Positions 38,204 to 50,874 of a stretch of DNA of 64,000 nucleotides are shown in pieces. Numbering within the stretch: the stretch's first letter is position 1; every line of letters begins with the position of its first letter. The stretch lies in the NCBI GenBank assembly GCA_012976225.1, contig JAAVVG010000030.1, forward strand, positions 1 to 64,000. Reading direction: 5' to 3'. This DNA comes from Golubevia sp. BC0850 (Eukaryota; Basidiomycota; Exobasidiomycetes; Golubeviales; Golubeviaceae). Under the pieces are notes generated by a model. It worked only from the letters and a program-made list of their open reading frames with translations, was not told the DNA's origin and did not search any database. Both the position numbers and the translations under genes were made by a program.

Positions 38204-41200
38204 CCAACTCGTCCACCAATTTAGCAACTTCATCACCACTAACAGAGACCTTCTCATTCTCGCTGTTGGGACCCTCAAGAACTCTAGTTCTATCAGCCAC
38301 AGAAAGGGAAGTATACCGCTGTAGGAAGTCTCCGTCGATGAAGCCAGCAGCTGGGGATTGACGATGATCGGTTCTTAGAGTTCGATACCTGGAGAATGGG
38401 AAAGCAGAAATTGAAAGGAGCTCAGATGCTGCATCGAAAATGTGGATTGTTTCCTTAGTTACCCACTCATCATGAGCAATGCCTCCAACAGGTTTGATAA
38501 CCTCCCTCAGATTCCTCTCGACTTCAGTCAAGAGGGTTCCGGAACCTTTATCAGCTGAAGCTACGATTCCAATGGCACCTGCCGCAGTACAGAAAACTAG
38601 GCGTGATTTGATTTCAGATCCAGAAGAAGAAGCCGTATTGGAAGTGGGGGGAACAAGAGCCCCTAGGGAATTGGCAAAGAACAGAGGGAAGAAGCATGTC
38701 AGAAAAAGGGGATCCTAGAAAGGAAGTTCCACCAGCTTTGACTCACCATGTCTAAATTTGTTGACCATATCTCCATAGTGCCAACCAGCTTTCTTATTCA
38801 GAACATGACTCCATTTCTCATCTTCTTCAGGGACTTGAACCTTATTCGAGCTTTTACTCTTTCCTTCCTCTCCATCCTCTTCATCATCACCAACTTCCTT
38901 TTCACCTCTACCTAGTTTCCTGTTCCTCTCTTCTCTCAACTTCTTAACGACATTCCTGCTTAGTAAACTTCTTTGACTAGTCCACATATTAAGAGCAACA
39001 TCACTTCCGATAAATTCTTGATTATCTTCATCTAATGAAATTGCAGCAGTAGTCCAATAAGGATCACAATCTCTAGCCAAATCAATCAATTTACCAGAAG
39101 GCAAAACCTTCAAGATAGTAAGAGCTCTTAGAGCATCTCCCACTACTACCGAAGTTGAATCTTGACACACTGAAAGAGTACAGGCTATGAAACCTGAATT
39201 CCAGTCCCCGACTTTCTTAAGAAGATGAGGAGAAGTTGGTCTGGAGAATCTTGAAGAGTTGTCACTTGGAGGTACTACAGAGGAAGAGGCATGACTAACG
39301 CCATCCTGAGATGAGATTAGCTCGAAAGAGGCTACTTGAGAATTGACAGCAGCGACGATCTTGTCGTGTACTTGAGCCAAAGCGTAGACGTTTCCAGCGA
39401 CTTCTTCAGAGTGGACGAATTGAAGCTTTGATTTGAGCAATCCTCCCTCTGACGAATGGGAGAAGACGACCTTGTAGAGACATATCAGACCTGACTGCGT
39501 TTCTTCTTGATCCGGAGAAGCTTCTCCTGTCCCTACGACCAAGTACGATTCCCCATTCAATACCATGCTCTCGACGCAGTTAGGTCGATGAATCGCGGGA
39601 AGCGAGATTGAATGAAGAACTGAGAGTCGTGAAATGAAAAGGAGAAGGGGAGAATCAGATCAACGAAGACTCAAAGCAGGGATTCATTTTGTCGACTACT
39701 CACCGTTCAACTCTTCCCTCTCTAACAGCCAAACCTTACCTCCAGGTTCGTTCCCTCTAGCTTCTCTTCCAAGTGGTTCGAATCTCCAACTAACAGCAGC
39801 GAAATATCCCGCAGCCTCCGCCGGTGAAGAGCTTTGATCTTTACTCAAATTCTTGTGACCTGCGATAGCTAACGGATTGTCATTTCCAAACTCAATTGTC
39901 TTGACGTCCAATTTCTGAATAGCTCCAACAGTCAAAAACTGAACCTGACCATTCAAAGCCAAAGCCAGCAAACTCTTCGACCTTTCTTCCAGAGGGAGAG
40001 AAACGATAGCTTTGGTATCCCTAAACTTGGTAGAACTATAAGTTAAACGATCTCCCCCACTAGAGGTCTCAGAGAAGAGAACAGTGCTTCTATCACTGTT
40101 ACACCAAATCGATCTCTTTCCTTCATTAGTCTTAAAAGCTTGCAACTTGAGTCCAATTCCTCCTAGTGATACGGTCTTTCTATCAACCACTCCAATTGCC
40201 TTGGAGAATGAATCCTGGGTGGGAAGAGATAAGGAGTAAGAATGCAGAGAGCCATTTCCTAAACCGATCAAGACATGAGGAGAAGAAGTCGAGATAACCT
40301 TTTCGTGAAGATCGACTTGAGAGAAAGAATGAAGAAGGATGGAGGATGGAAGGGCTTCTAAGGGTTTCTGAGAAGCGATAGTTGACGGAGTAATATCTTC
40401 AAGAGAGGGAATTGAGAAGAGCTTGAACTTGTTAAGACCCCAGAAACCGATGGCTCCGATCTCGCTCCTTGAGATTCCCTTTCCGTCCAAGGAAGAGATG
40501 TCCAAGCACGAAACCTCATGTTCGAGAGATACTTGCTTGTGGGCCTGAATAATGTTGGAGTTGAATGGAACTTCCAAATAGACCACTTCTCCACCACGAA
40601 GAGAGATCAGAATCTGTCCGACTTCATTGATTGAAGCGCAAGTGATTTCAGGAATTGTAGATTTGGAAGTACTTTCTTGAGTTCCTGCCGGAGTCCATCG
40701 ATTCAGAATTGGACTAGAAGAGGCAGGATCCACTGAAATGATGGAGGAATCAGTCACTTGAACGAAATTTCCATTTTTCAGGCTTTGGATCGTCAGCACT
40801 CCTTTCCCAGTTTCGATTCCCATCCTTTGAAATTCCCCAGAAACATCTTTGATTCCACCAGATTTCTCAAACTCTAACCATTTAGTTGAACCTTGAATGT
40901 TACCCAGGATCAAAAATCTAGAGTTTCCCTGAGGATCGTCGACGTTCCAAAGATTCTCAACAGCCCCTAGACTGATTCCGAACGATTCCAAAGAGAAGGA
41001 GAAGAGCTCGGTTAGAGAGGCTCCATTCCTGACCGATCGAATTGATCCCGTTGAGCCCGAACCAGAGCAAGTCAGAATACGAGCTTGAGCTGATGAAGTT
41101 GAAGTTGGATCTCCACCAATTCCGTCATCTACGACGAAATCTAGAATCGGGGCTAGATTTGGGAAACGTAAGACTTGAGTTAGATGAGAAACCGAAGAGA

Positions 41201-43142
41201 GAGAAGGTGATGCGATGATGGCAGAGTCGTTCGAGGCTTGAAGTTGTTGAGGTTCACTTTCGATCCTGACCAAGGTTGAATCTCCGCTTGTGCTGCTGAC
41301 GTGTAGTAGACTATCTCCTAGATAAGTGAGACCATGAGGCCCACCTGGTGATGGAATGCTACCCAAAACATTGACGTTCATTTCACTTGGAGCTCTAGCT
41401 TGTCCTTGGAGATTGATGGACAGAAGGTAGAGTAAACCGGAATGCGTGGCGAAGAGAACCTTGATTGAGGATTGCCCGTCTTCTGAAAGAGCTGATAGTC
41501 CTTCATCTACCTCTTCCTGATCGTTGTTAAACTTTGGCTCTGAGACCACAATTGCAGAGATGACTTGCATCGGCTCTTGCATCTTGTAGATTTGGATCCT
41601 ATTCCCAGAGGCGTTCTTAGTACTACTTGGAGAAGGAGGCACACCTGGCAGCTTAGCTGAAGATCTTCTTCTTTTTCCATTCCCGTTCTGTCTGCTATTC
41701 GGAGGAGAAGTCGCTAGACCTGAGGCTGGGTTGATAGGAGAACTTGGAGAAGTAGAAAGCGCAGAAGCCCCAACACTACTCTTCCTCCTCTTTCCAGGGG
41801 ATCCATCGCCCGAGATTGAGATTCCTTTAGCATTAGATGTACTTGAACTGGCTCTTCTAGACCTATTAGGACCAGGTACCAATAAAATCGATTTTTCACT
41901 AAAGACCACCAATCCACTTCCCCCATTATTGACAGCAGCTGGTAAAGCCAAAATCAAATGAGATCCACATGCATCTTCAAAGGGCAAAGGAACATGTGCT
42001 CTAGTTAATGGGCTCGAAGCTAGTTTCTCCTCTCTTAACCTCTCTTGTGAAACCGAACGAGTGAATCCTGTAGAGGCTGGAGCTTTCCCGTTGTTCCTGG
42101 TCGGAGCTGCAGAAGTAGAAGGACCAACTTGAGACGTTGAGCAGTCTGCATCTTGAGAATCGAAAGCTCCGGGAATATTTCTGGAAGAGTTGGACTTCTT
42201 CCTTTCCCTTGCAGAGGTTGAAGAGGAAGAGCTGTCCGCTTCTTGAATTGTAGGAGCATCTCTGGAAGGTCCGAAGGGTAGAGATTTGAGTTCCCTAGTT
42301 TCTAAATCGATTGAATGATAGGAAAGGACTGGAAGACATTGACCGCCTAGACCTGGAATTCGAGATGGAGTTGAGGAGAGAGCAAGCAGAGCTAGGATAG
42401 AAGGCTGAGACTCAGCGGAGGGAAGGAGTGTGAAGGATATGAGAGTAGGATGAGGGGTTCTATAGAATGGCAGGTTAAAGGAGGAGGAGGGAACACAGCA
42501 TTAGCTCGAATGAAAAGGAGGTGGAGATAACACCCAAGCCAAGTGAGATTACGAATCTCAAAGCAACCCTTCCCCCATCGTGCCTCCTCCCTCTTAAAGT
42601 TGTGTAACTCACCTCAAAGAGAAGGGACTAATCCTGGAAGAAGAGCTCTGCTTCAGAGGCAATACATTGAGAAGACCTGAATGAGAATGACTGATGGCTA
42701 CTCTAGGATTGAGTAATGGATCTACTGAAAGTTGTAGAGCAGTCTCTGCAGGAGGTCTAGCTAAATGTTCTATTCTGAAACTTGAAATGGTTTCAAAAGT
42801 CCAAGATTGGTTGGAAGTGGAAGCCTTAGCTCTGACTCTGATTAGACGAGGATTGTGATGATCCGTCAGGATTAGCAGATCTTGTCCAGGAGTAGAAGTG
42901 GAAGTGGAAGGATTGGAAGGAACTGAACTGATTGATAAGATTCTAGAATTCAATTTCAAGGAAGTGATTGGTTGAAGTTGAAGCTGATTCAAGGATAAGA
43001 ACTGGAGAGAATCATGGTTCACCTGACAAAGGCATGGAATGGCTTCAGCTTGAATAGATTCATGATTGGATGGCAGGAATGAATCTAGTATTAAGGATTG
43101 AATGGAGCTTGAAGCAGAATGAACGTGCGAAACATATAACAT
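38190..43142 (-). CDS. DDB1: DNA damage-binding protein 1 homologue (DDB1/RSE1/CFT1 superfamily)
   Basis: A multi-exon gene of roughly 1,350 residues. I chose the ATG at 43142 (MLYVSHVHSASSSIQSLIL), because upstream codons offer only non-ATG starts and this one aligns with the family N-terminus. Motifs collinear with human DDB1 are HGLTYLGDSLLHVSSTSGDS (length-like), ILTCSGSGSTGSIRSVRNG, EHEVSCLDIS, IGLGNGSLHSYSLSL, CNSDRSTVLFS, GEASPDQEET, VGDALRALTILK, and the C-terminal PAAGFIDGDFLQRY with DEVAKLVDELARLT. It has three WD-like propellers and acts as adaptor of the Cul4 ubiquitin ligase in nuclear DNA repair and chromatin. A low-complexity Ser/basic insert lies near 41.6-42.3 kb. Among DDB1, Rse1 and Cft1, the C-terminus favours DDB1. 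Confidence 0.9.
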
Positions 43143-43506
43143 GTTCAAATGTAGATTCAACTTAGATGGAGAGGTCGTGGAAGACAAGGAAGAGCGGAAG
43201 AGCGAGGATGCAATACGCTCGCTGTTATACAAAGCCCTTCAACCCGAATCTTGTCTTCAATTCTTTTGATTCCTTTTCGAATTCCGATTACAATCAAGAA
43301 CAACATCGCCGACTCTAACATATGGAAGGTCCAAGAAAGGCGAGGCGGCGAGGGTCGTTACTTTTCTTCTTTTGGAAGCATCACTTCAATCCTTACCACT
43401 GTATGGACTGACATCAAGACATACCACGAAACCATTGAACATCTTATGGAATGATTCAAAGTACAAAGTTTCGACGATCAGGAAGCAGTCGCCGAACTTG
43501 AGAATC

Positions 43507-46081
43507 CTAACAAGTGGTCCTCATATCCGAGTCTTGGAAAAGAGAGAGACCCTTGTTCTGGGGCACAAGTGCATTCCCGCGTCTCTGGATAGATCTACAG
43601 ATGAAGGTCATCCCGAAGCGCTTGTTATAAGTGTTTATCTGAAAGAAGGTGAAGACGAAGAGACGATAAAGGAGAGAAGTGGGGAAGTATCAGATCTGGT
43701 CGGACCAAAGAAGTTGGTAACGATGAAGTAAACTCCCCTCATATTGGCTCCAGTCACCTGAAATGAAAAGCATATCTCCGTGGAACAGTGTCAAGTTTAG
43801 TGCCAGACTTTTCTTACTGGTCTCAGTTTTCGATTTGATGACTTGAACTTGGGTTGGGGCGCCTAGTCTTTTGAAGGGAAAAGAGGAGACCAGGTCAGAT
43901 CAAGGTCACATCTCTCCTTTCACCTTTCTCGGGGCTACTCACTGATAGATAGCTCTCAAAGAGCCTGCGCGAGCCTCAGGTCTCGAAGCGACGCTCAGCT
44001 TGTAGTTCAAAGACATGCAGCAAGTCAAATCGTTGAACTCGTAGTCCGGAGTAGGTTGAAATCTTTCTCCTTTCTCTGCTATCAGATCCATGACTGATAA
44101 CAACGCTTCAGAAGATGAAAACGAACTTGAAAATGGCGGTTGAGCATCTGAAGGCTCCAATCCTTCCAGTCGGACCGAAAGAGAGAAGAACGGATAGAGT
44201 CGGTTCGTCGATCGATTTCGAAGTCTCTCGTAACTGGATCAAGAGAAAGGGTACCTTAGGTCAGTAGAAGTGGTACACTTGCAAAGACGAGAGTCTCGTT
44301 ACTTACGGAATCTCAGAGCTTAACACTTGCGATGGCGAAAAGAGATAATTTGCATCTTCCACTAACTCGTTTCCAGCGATCAGATGATTTAGTTGAGCTC
44401 CAACAGAAAAAGAGGTGGAATAGGAATAAGACTTCAACCTATCTTCCCATTCTTCTGGTTTTGGTTTCCGATTAATTCCAAGAGCTGTGTCGAAAGCTGC
44501 TCTTCCAGTTTCCAATGAAAGACCTGGAGAGAGAGACCCATTCGAAAGTCAGCGGCAAGATGGAGTGTAATTTGATTGAATCGTCACCCACCTGTTCCGA
44601 TTCCACCGACCTTCTTGTACACGACTCCATGCAAATGTTTAGTCTCGATCTTTGGTATCTGTGTTGCTGTTCCACAAGCTTCACAGATCGACTTTGACCA
44701 TAGAGTCCTGTCTGTTACACAGTGGCAGTTATGACACCATCTTGAAGATAAGAGATTGGAGATAGGTTTGAAGGCATTTTGTTCCTGTTCAATCTTGGCA
44801 GTCGATGAAGTTTCGTACTTTGAGATGGAGACTCCAGGATGCCAATTGGAAGAAGGATTGGTTGAATACCACGGTCGACGAGAAGAGAGATTGAGGAGTT
44901 GAATCGACGCCTTGCTAGAATCGGGCGAAATCTGAACAGAGGAGGGGAAAAATGAGAGAAAACGTCTTTGTCAGTCATCGAGATGCATCATAGACATCGA
45001 AGGAGAGAACAGGCATACGTGAAATGTTGCCATCTTGAAGTATCCCAGCATGACGCATTCCTGAGTTGCATTCTCCTTTTTCGCAAACACACTAATTGAG
45101 TCTGAAAGAATCGAGGTATCCGAGAAGGTCTTGTGGAGAGCTAGGAGAAGAGGATGATCTGAACAGAAAAGTAGAAAGGTGAGTCAAGGGCCTCGAGAGA
45201 AAACTGATACGAGAACTCGACTGCCCTCGAGCCTCACCTTTGACTTTTGAGCGTACCTGATGATTGACGGAATCAAGAGCTTGAAAGTTGATCCTGGTAG
45301 TGGTAGAAGACCCAAGCCCCTGTGGGTTGAGAACGGACGAGACCGCCATCGCTTTAGAGGCAGATAAACGGGCTCTAGAACTCTTTGGCTTTGGCTTTGA
45401 TTTTGGTTTTGGCTTCGGCTTTGACTCAGACTCAGTAAGATCTACTTCTCTTAAATTCCAGAAAAAAGTTCAAATCAGCTTACTTTGACACAGCGGAAGC
45501 GGGCTTGTGTCCCTCTCGTCTCTCGCTCGTAAAGGAGACTCACATATCAATCCAATGGATTTGTTCAATGGCTCCCATCTTCCATCTGTCTGTTTTACCT
45601 TTACACTCTTTCTGATCTTCTGTCAAGAGAAGAGCTCTTCCCAAACCAGCGGCAGAGACTCTCAAAGACATAGATGAAGTCGCACTTCTTGCAACGGTGG
45701 ATCCAACTCTCTGAGCTCTAAGGGACTCAGTGCTCGGAAACAGAGGACTGAATGACTGAATAGTTGAAGTTGACTGGTGAGCAAAGAGGTGGAGGAGAGA
45801 GATATCAGAAAGTGATTGAAGAGGGATACAGAGACGAAGGGACGAAGATTCGTTCCACCTACCTTGGCCCAAAGAACAGGGCCAGGCTCCTGGAAGGATT
45901 GAACTTGTGGTGCTTCCAGCTCGATTTCCATTCCTGTATGATTGTGAAACTTTGATTGTTGCAGAAGTGACCGGTGGAGCTTGAAAGAATTGCCAGATCG
46001 AAAGGACAACCTTCGTTTGAGATCTTTGAGATATTGCGGCCCAACCTCCCTCTCATAAAACCAACCACCGTCGATTCTCAT
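43507..46081 (-). CDS. AlkB-like 2-oxoglutarate oxygenase-fold protein with GATA-type zinc finger
   Basis: Starts at the ATG at 46081 (MRIDGGWFYEREVG). Exons in order give a basic Pro-Lys repeat (PKPKPKSKPKPK), a central segment, a finger CHNC-x(6)-LW-x(4)-CEAC matching GATA spacing, then FNDLTCCMSLNYKL, the junction IYQ/LGAPTQVQV and LTLFHGDMLFISG, which resemble the LSLGAP and HGD-L-V-M strands of AlkB proteins. A later frame RFGMTFICRSI matches the RxNLTFR end strand. The HxD iron-ligand motif expected just before LGAP is not evident (VASRPEARAG stands there). The last exon joins are unresolved, so the 3' end (43507) is approximate. Function may be nucleic-acid demethylation or binding only. 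It is divergent from ORC2, 94 bp away. Confidence 0.5.
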
Positions 46082-46175
46082 TCTAATTTCGATTCATTCA
46101 ACTAGGTTCTACTCTATTCTATCCTCACAAAACGCGATTTTTTCTCAATTTCAGAAGCAAGCCCAACACTATCTG
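46082..46175. promoter_or_regulatory. 94-bp bidirectional promoter, AlkB-like gene / ORC2
   Basis: Only 94 bp separate the two ATGs. The segment is T/C-rich on the ORC2 side and contains AACGCGATT near 46131, close to the ACGCG core bound by the G1/S factor MBF in fungi. Such a site would suit ORC2. Confidence 0.45.
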
Positions 46176-48296
46176 ATGGTCTCCTCTCCCTCCACATCTT
46201 CTCGACCCAAGAGAAAGATTAACCCACCTTCCAATTACACTCCCTCAAGTCCCAACAATTCTTTAGGCGCTCCAAGATATTCAAGCCATTCGAATAGACA
46301 AGCAAGTCCTTCTTCATCGAAGTCAAAGTCAACAAAGTCAAGTCCAAGTCTAATCAAAGGCAAGGCTAACTCCAAGAGGAAGAGAGTCCAAGAGGAACAG
46401 GAGCAGGCGGAAGAGGACGAAGAGGAGATGGAGACAGTCACAAAGGGAAAGAAAAGAAGGAAGAAAAGTCAGCCGGCAGAAGAGCCTAGGAGGAGAAGTA
46501 CGAGAACAAGTCTCAAGGGAGGAGAGTACGAGGAGGTGGAAGATGAGATACAGATAGAGGATCACGCTGAAGAAGGAATTGACGATGATGAAGAGGATGT
46601 GGAAATGAAGGATAGAACTATTAGTCCAGCTAGGACTCCTTCAAAGACAACTCTAGACAAAGGAAAGGGTAGAGCTATCGATTCTCCACAAGTTATTATC
46701 AAGCCTCCAACAACCTCTACTCGTAAATCAAGCAGAAACCCTTCCACCTCTAATCAAAAATCATCAGAAAAAGATGAAGAATCCAAAATCTCATCACTAA
46801 TCTCTACAACTTCTTCTGACCTTTACTTCCAATCTCATCAATCTTCAAGGTCAAAGAAATATGTCACTTCATCCAATTTGATTTCAAGTTCTTTAGGTCC
46901 GCTTTCTTCAGCTGCTTTTGAGAGAGTTTCAGCAACAAAGTCAAAATCTACAGAAGATGATAGAATACCACTTTCACCATTTCATCCATCTTCGTTAAAT
47001 TCATCACTTCAACTTCATTCTACCAAAAGGTTTTCAACTTGGAATTCTTTACTCTTAACAGGTCATTCTTTACTTTTCTATGGAATCGGAGATAAATCAA
47101 AGATCCTTCAATCATTTTTGAGAGAGAGAGCATCTGAAGGAGAAGGGAATATCTGTTTGATAAGAGGTAACATTCCAGGAATAAGAATCGAAGGAATTTT
47201 AGATTGGATCGAAAAAGCTGCAACTTCTTTACCTGAAGATGAAGGGGAAGATGAAAGTTTTTATAAAGCTTCAGGTCTTTTGGGAAGTAGTTCTATCAGA
47301 TCTTTAGCTTTGAAAATGGGCTTGTCAAGTTTAGAAGCTAGAGCACTTTCTATCACCAGGTTTTTGGAATTCAAAGACGATGGTTTAAGTTTCAAACCTC
47401 CTGCTCTGTTTCTTTTGTTTAATGATATAGATTCTCCTGCTTTGACTTCTAGGAATGCTAGGAAGGTAATCAGTATACTAGCTTCTAGTAATCGAATTCG
47501 GCTTTTGGGAACTATGGATCATTGGAATGCTGGATTGTTGGTAGGAACTGGAGGAACAACTGGAATCTCAGAAAGAGATAATCAACAAGATGGAACTTCA
47601 GAACAAAGTCAATCATTCGGTCAAAGCTTAGTTCCGAAACCATCATTCCTTCACATCCATCTCTCAACTTACCTGCCTCCAGCCACTTCAATTCAGCTTT
47701 CAAGACCTGGAGTCAGGTTAGCAGGTCTTCCAAGAGTTTTAATCCCAGCTGGTGGATGTGGACCTGCAGTCGGTATCACGAAGAAAGGTTTAACAGGTCC
47801 CTCGGCTTCAAGTGGTCCAAATCATATTTCAAAACCTGGAGAACTTTTGACTGTTGAAGCTGCTAAACATACTTTAGCTGCCATTCCAGAAAGATCTGTT
47901 AGACTTTTTAGAAGGATCGTTGAAGCTACTTTTTTGCAACTTAGGGTTGAGAGGAATCAGAATCAAAATCAAAATCAGAGTCAAGGGTCAGAAACAAGCA
48001 AACCCTCTACTACCACTTCTAACTCTTTAACAGCTTTGAATCAAAACAAAATCTTAGATTTAGCTAGAGCTGAATTTATCATGCAAGAATCCTCATTGGC
48101 TGATGCTTTGAGAGAACCTCTAACTCATGGATTACTGACTGCCGTAGATGGAATGGAAGGAAACAAAGCTACCAAATTTTATCAGATTCAGATGGGTAGG
48201 AAAGAAGTCAAGGAATTGGTGGGAATGGTTAAAAGTTGGCCAAGGTGGGAATATATCAGCGAGAGAAACGTTAGGATGGAGAATGAGAAGAGGTGA
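46176..48296 (+). CDS. ORC2: origin recognition complex subunit 2
   Basis: An intronless gene of 706 codons, unusual in this intron-rich window. The N-terminal 300 residues are disordered, with basic clusters (RPKRKIN, KGKKRRKKS) and acidic runs. The Orc2 domain follows: LLFYGIGDKSKILQSF, LIRGNIPGIRIEGILDWI, ALFLLFNDIDSPALTSRNAR, RIRLLGTMDHWNAGLL. The C-terminal winged-helix part has GLLTAVDGMEGNKATKFYQI. These match Orc2, an AAA-like ORC subunit that binds replication origins in the nucleus and loads Mcm2-7. Start at ATG 46176, the first ATG after the short shared promoter. Confidence 0.93.
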   Translation: MVSSPSTSSRPKRKINPPSNYTPSSPNNSLGAPRYSSHSNRQASPSSSKSKSTKSSPSLIKGKANSKRKRVQEEQEQAEEDEEEMETVTKGKKRRKKSQPAEEPRRRSTRTSLKGGEYEEVEDEIQIEDHAEEGIDDDEEDVEMKDRTISPARTPSKTTLDKGKGRAIDSPQVIIKPPTTSTRKSSRNPSTSNQKSSEKDEESKISSLISTTSSDLYFQSHQSSRSKKYVTSSNLISSSLGPLSSAAFERVSATKSKSTEDDRIPLSPFHPSSLNSSLQLHSTKRFSTWNSLLLTGHSLLFYGIGDKSKILQSFLRERASEGEGNICLIRGNIPGIRIEGILDWIEKAATSLPEDEGEDESFYKASGLLGSSSIRSLALKMGLSSLEARALSITRFLEFKDDGLSFKPPALFLLFNDIDSPALTSRNARKVISILASSNRIRLLGTMDHWNAGLLVGTGGTTGISERDNQQDGTSEQSQSFGQSLVPKPSFLHIHLSTYLPPATSIQLSRPGVRLAGLPRVLIPAGGCGPAVGITKKGLTGPSASSGPNHISKPGELLTVEAAKHTLAAIPERSVRLFRRIVEATFLQLRVERNQNQNQNQSQGSETSKPSTTTSNSLTALNQNKILDLARAEFIMQESSLADALREPLTHGLLTAVDGMEGNKATKFYQIQMGRKEVKELVGMVKSWPRWEYISERNVRMENEKR

Positions 48297-48702
48297 GGGG
48301 GGTTACCGAACGAGTTGAACCTGTTTTCAGTCCATTCTGTTCACGTTGTATTTGTTTTTATAGTCAGTTTTTGTGAAAGTAGGAAAGTCGATGAAGGACT
48401 AGAAGGAGAGGATAAAGGGAGTTTAAAAGTGACGATCATTTTGAACCTCCACCCAACTCAAATGGAGATCTGGATTCTTTCTTCTCTTTCATCTTCTCTC
48501 TCTCTCCTCGCGATCTTCTTTGAAACTTGTTCTTCCTGGATCGAAGGCTTTTGAAGGCTTTGGTCTACGTCAACCTCAAGTTTCATTCAGTTTGAAGCTG
48601 GCAATCGTTGGTTGAATCCTCTGCTCTTCCTTCCTGTCCACCCAAGATCAAGAGAGTAGAATCGTCAGCTGAAGCAGAAGCAGAAGCTGGAGTCCAAGTG
48701 CG
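48297..48702. other. intergenic, ORC2 3' flank and promoter of next gene
   Basis: Short frames only; no gene is seen. Confidence 0.6.
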
Positions 48703-50874
48703 ATGCAACATCGTTCAATTCAACCAAACCAACCACTCAATTCCAATTCAGAACGATCTTCAAGGCCAACTCCAACTCTAACTCAAAGCAGTTCTTCTTC
48801 AACCGATTTAGATTTAGCCAAGCTGAACAACAAATCTAATTCTACTTCAAATGATTCAACTTCAACTTCTATAGCAGCAACTCAACCAAAATCACACAAT
48901 CAACTCAAAGGAAAAGAAGATGGGGCAACTCTGACCAGAAATCCAGATCCTTTTCACCCACAGCCACTTGAATCTTCTGAATCCACGCCTGATTCTTCAC
49001 CTTCAACTTCTGCAGCCAACGTCAAAGCTTGGTTAAATGATCAAAATGAAAGAGAAAATGGGACAGCAAACCCAACTTCAACTCTTTCATCCACTTTCAA
49101 TTCGCAGCAGCAGAACTCCATTCCAGCAACTTCTTCCACTCCTGCTCCACCTCCTCGAGTAGCCGACAACCAAGAACCAGTTCTACCTCCGATTCAACAT
49201 GGAATAGATGTTTGGAATCAACTGTACGAAGCAATGCATAATGAGAATCAGAAATTGAGGAATAGATTGGCTGTTACAGAGAGAAAGGCTGAATCTTTTA
49301 GAAGGGAGAATGTACACTTGAAGGAAAAGGTGAGTCGTCGCTTCGAGGTTCCCTGACTGCCCTCATTATCTGTTTGAATAGATGTTCGGGAGTCAGTGGG
49401 AGTTTCTGGTTGGGGATCAAGAGCCCGGTCGATAAGAGGTCCCCTCATGACGTTCGCTTCTGGAGTCTCTGGAAGAAGCTCGCCTATGACCGCATCTAAT
49501 CTCCTATCTCTCAATCTTTCCATCTCCTTGTAGCTCGATTTACTTTCTACTACGAGTTCAGGCCAGACGAGAGCCCCGAACCCTACCTCTACCAACTCCG
49601 TCAACTCTCGAAGTGGACCTGCCTCAGACTCTCTTCAAAACTCATCTATCTCCAACACGGCCCTTCGAGACGATTACTACTTACCCAGTGGATTCTCAGT
49701 CGGTGGTATCTCCACTGCCAGAAGAAGTTCAGCTTTCGAATTAGATCACAATGGTTCTCGATCTCGAGCCAGTAGTACCCTCCAGGATCTTCCTTCCGAT
49801 TATCCTTTCTCTAACAACAATCTGGAACGGAATAGAGAAAGAATTCAACCAACAAGTTTCGGATCTCCAACTTCACCTCTCGGAACCCCTCAATCTCCAG
49901 CAATTTCGGAACCTATCATCTCTAAATCTCAAGTTCAAAGCAACAATCCCTCACCTCAAAGCTCTCAACTTCGATCTCAACCCAGAACTATGGCTGCTCC
50001 AACTACAAGTACAAGTTGGCATAATCATGCAGTATCAGGATTCGATGGTGGATCTTCAAGAATGACTTGGGCTTATGCGGGAGAATTAGCTAAATCTTCA
50101 GGAGGTGGAAGTGATGGAGGTCAAAGTTCAAATAGTGGATATGCTTTTGGTCGTTCACCAAAACCTTTTGAACTAACTATGCCAACTTCTAGAGAAAGGA
50201 AAGGAGATTCGGAAATATCCAGTCAGAATTATAACAAGAATCTTCAAACTAATAGTAATATCTCCAAATCAAATCATCTTCAAGCTTCAAAAATAGATTC
50301 TTGGGCTTCAAAAGTTGCTCCTAATTCACCTTCGATCGAAGATGCTGCACTACAGAATTTTTTGGATCAAGCTGGAATGGGAAAATCTGGAGGTGGTGGT
50401 TCAGAAACAAGGGCTGGAATCTCAGAATTACCTAACACTTCTTCTTGGGCCGCTTTAATCACAGCTCATGTAGCTCATTTAAATGATACTTTACCTTATG
50501 CGGTGGTGGAAAAGGATCGATTAGAAAGGATTTTAGCTGCGTCTTCTTCTTCTGGTTCGTCTTTTGGTGGTGGATCCGGTGGTACAAGTCAGGGTGGAAG
50601 TCGTCAACCTCTCTCAACATCAAACTTAGAAGGAAATCAATTGGAGGGAAAATCAAGTGCAAATGGAGGAATTGAGATGATTAGACAAAGTTCTCAAACT
50701 TCAAGTGGAGCTTCGAAGAAGGATGCATCGACCACTCCTTCGGTTTTAACTTCTAAGCCTTTAGCTGAGGGAAATGTTTTGGAATCTAAATCTTCAATAA
50801 TAAAGGCCCCAACTACTTCATCTAGTATTACTGTTAAGAAATCACAGAGTAACGCTGGGACTGAGAAAGGCTAG
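48703..50874 (+). CDS. serine-rich protein with short coiled coil, unknown function
   Basis: Two exons (48703-49329 and 49534-50874) joined in phase give about 655 residues. The N-terminus is Ser/Thr/Asn/Gln-rich and likely disordered. Residues about 165-209 form a charged coiled coil (LYEAMHNENQKLRNRLAVTE then RRENVHLKEK). The second exon is again low-complexity, with one more ordered patch (SSWAALITAHVAHLNDTLPY). It ends at TAG 50874. No known domain was recognised. The architecture suits a scaffold or cytoskeleton-associated protein, but this is only inferred. It is convergent with the OHCU decarboxylase gene. Confidence 0.75.

Noticed and set aside
43251-43731. Plus-strand genes upstream of DDB1
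   Set aside because: These frames lie over the likely last exons of the minus-strand AlkB-like gene and show no domain.
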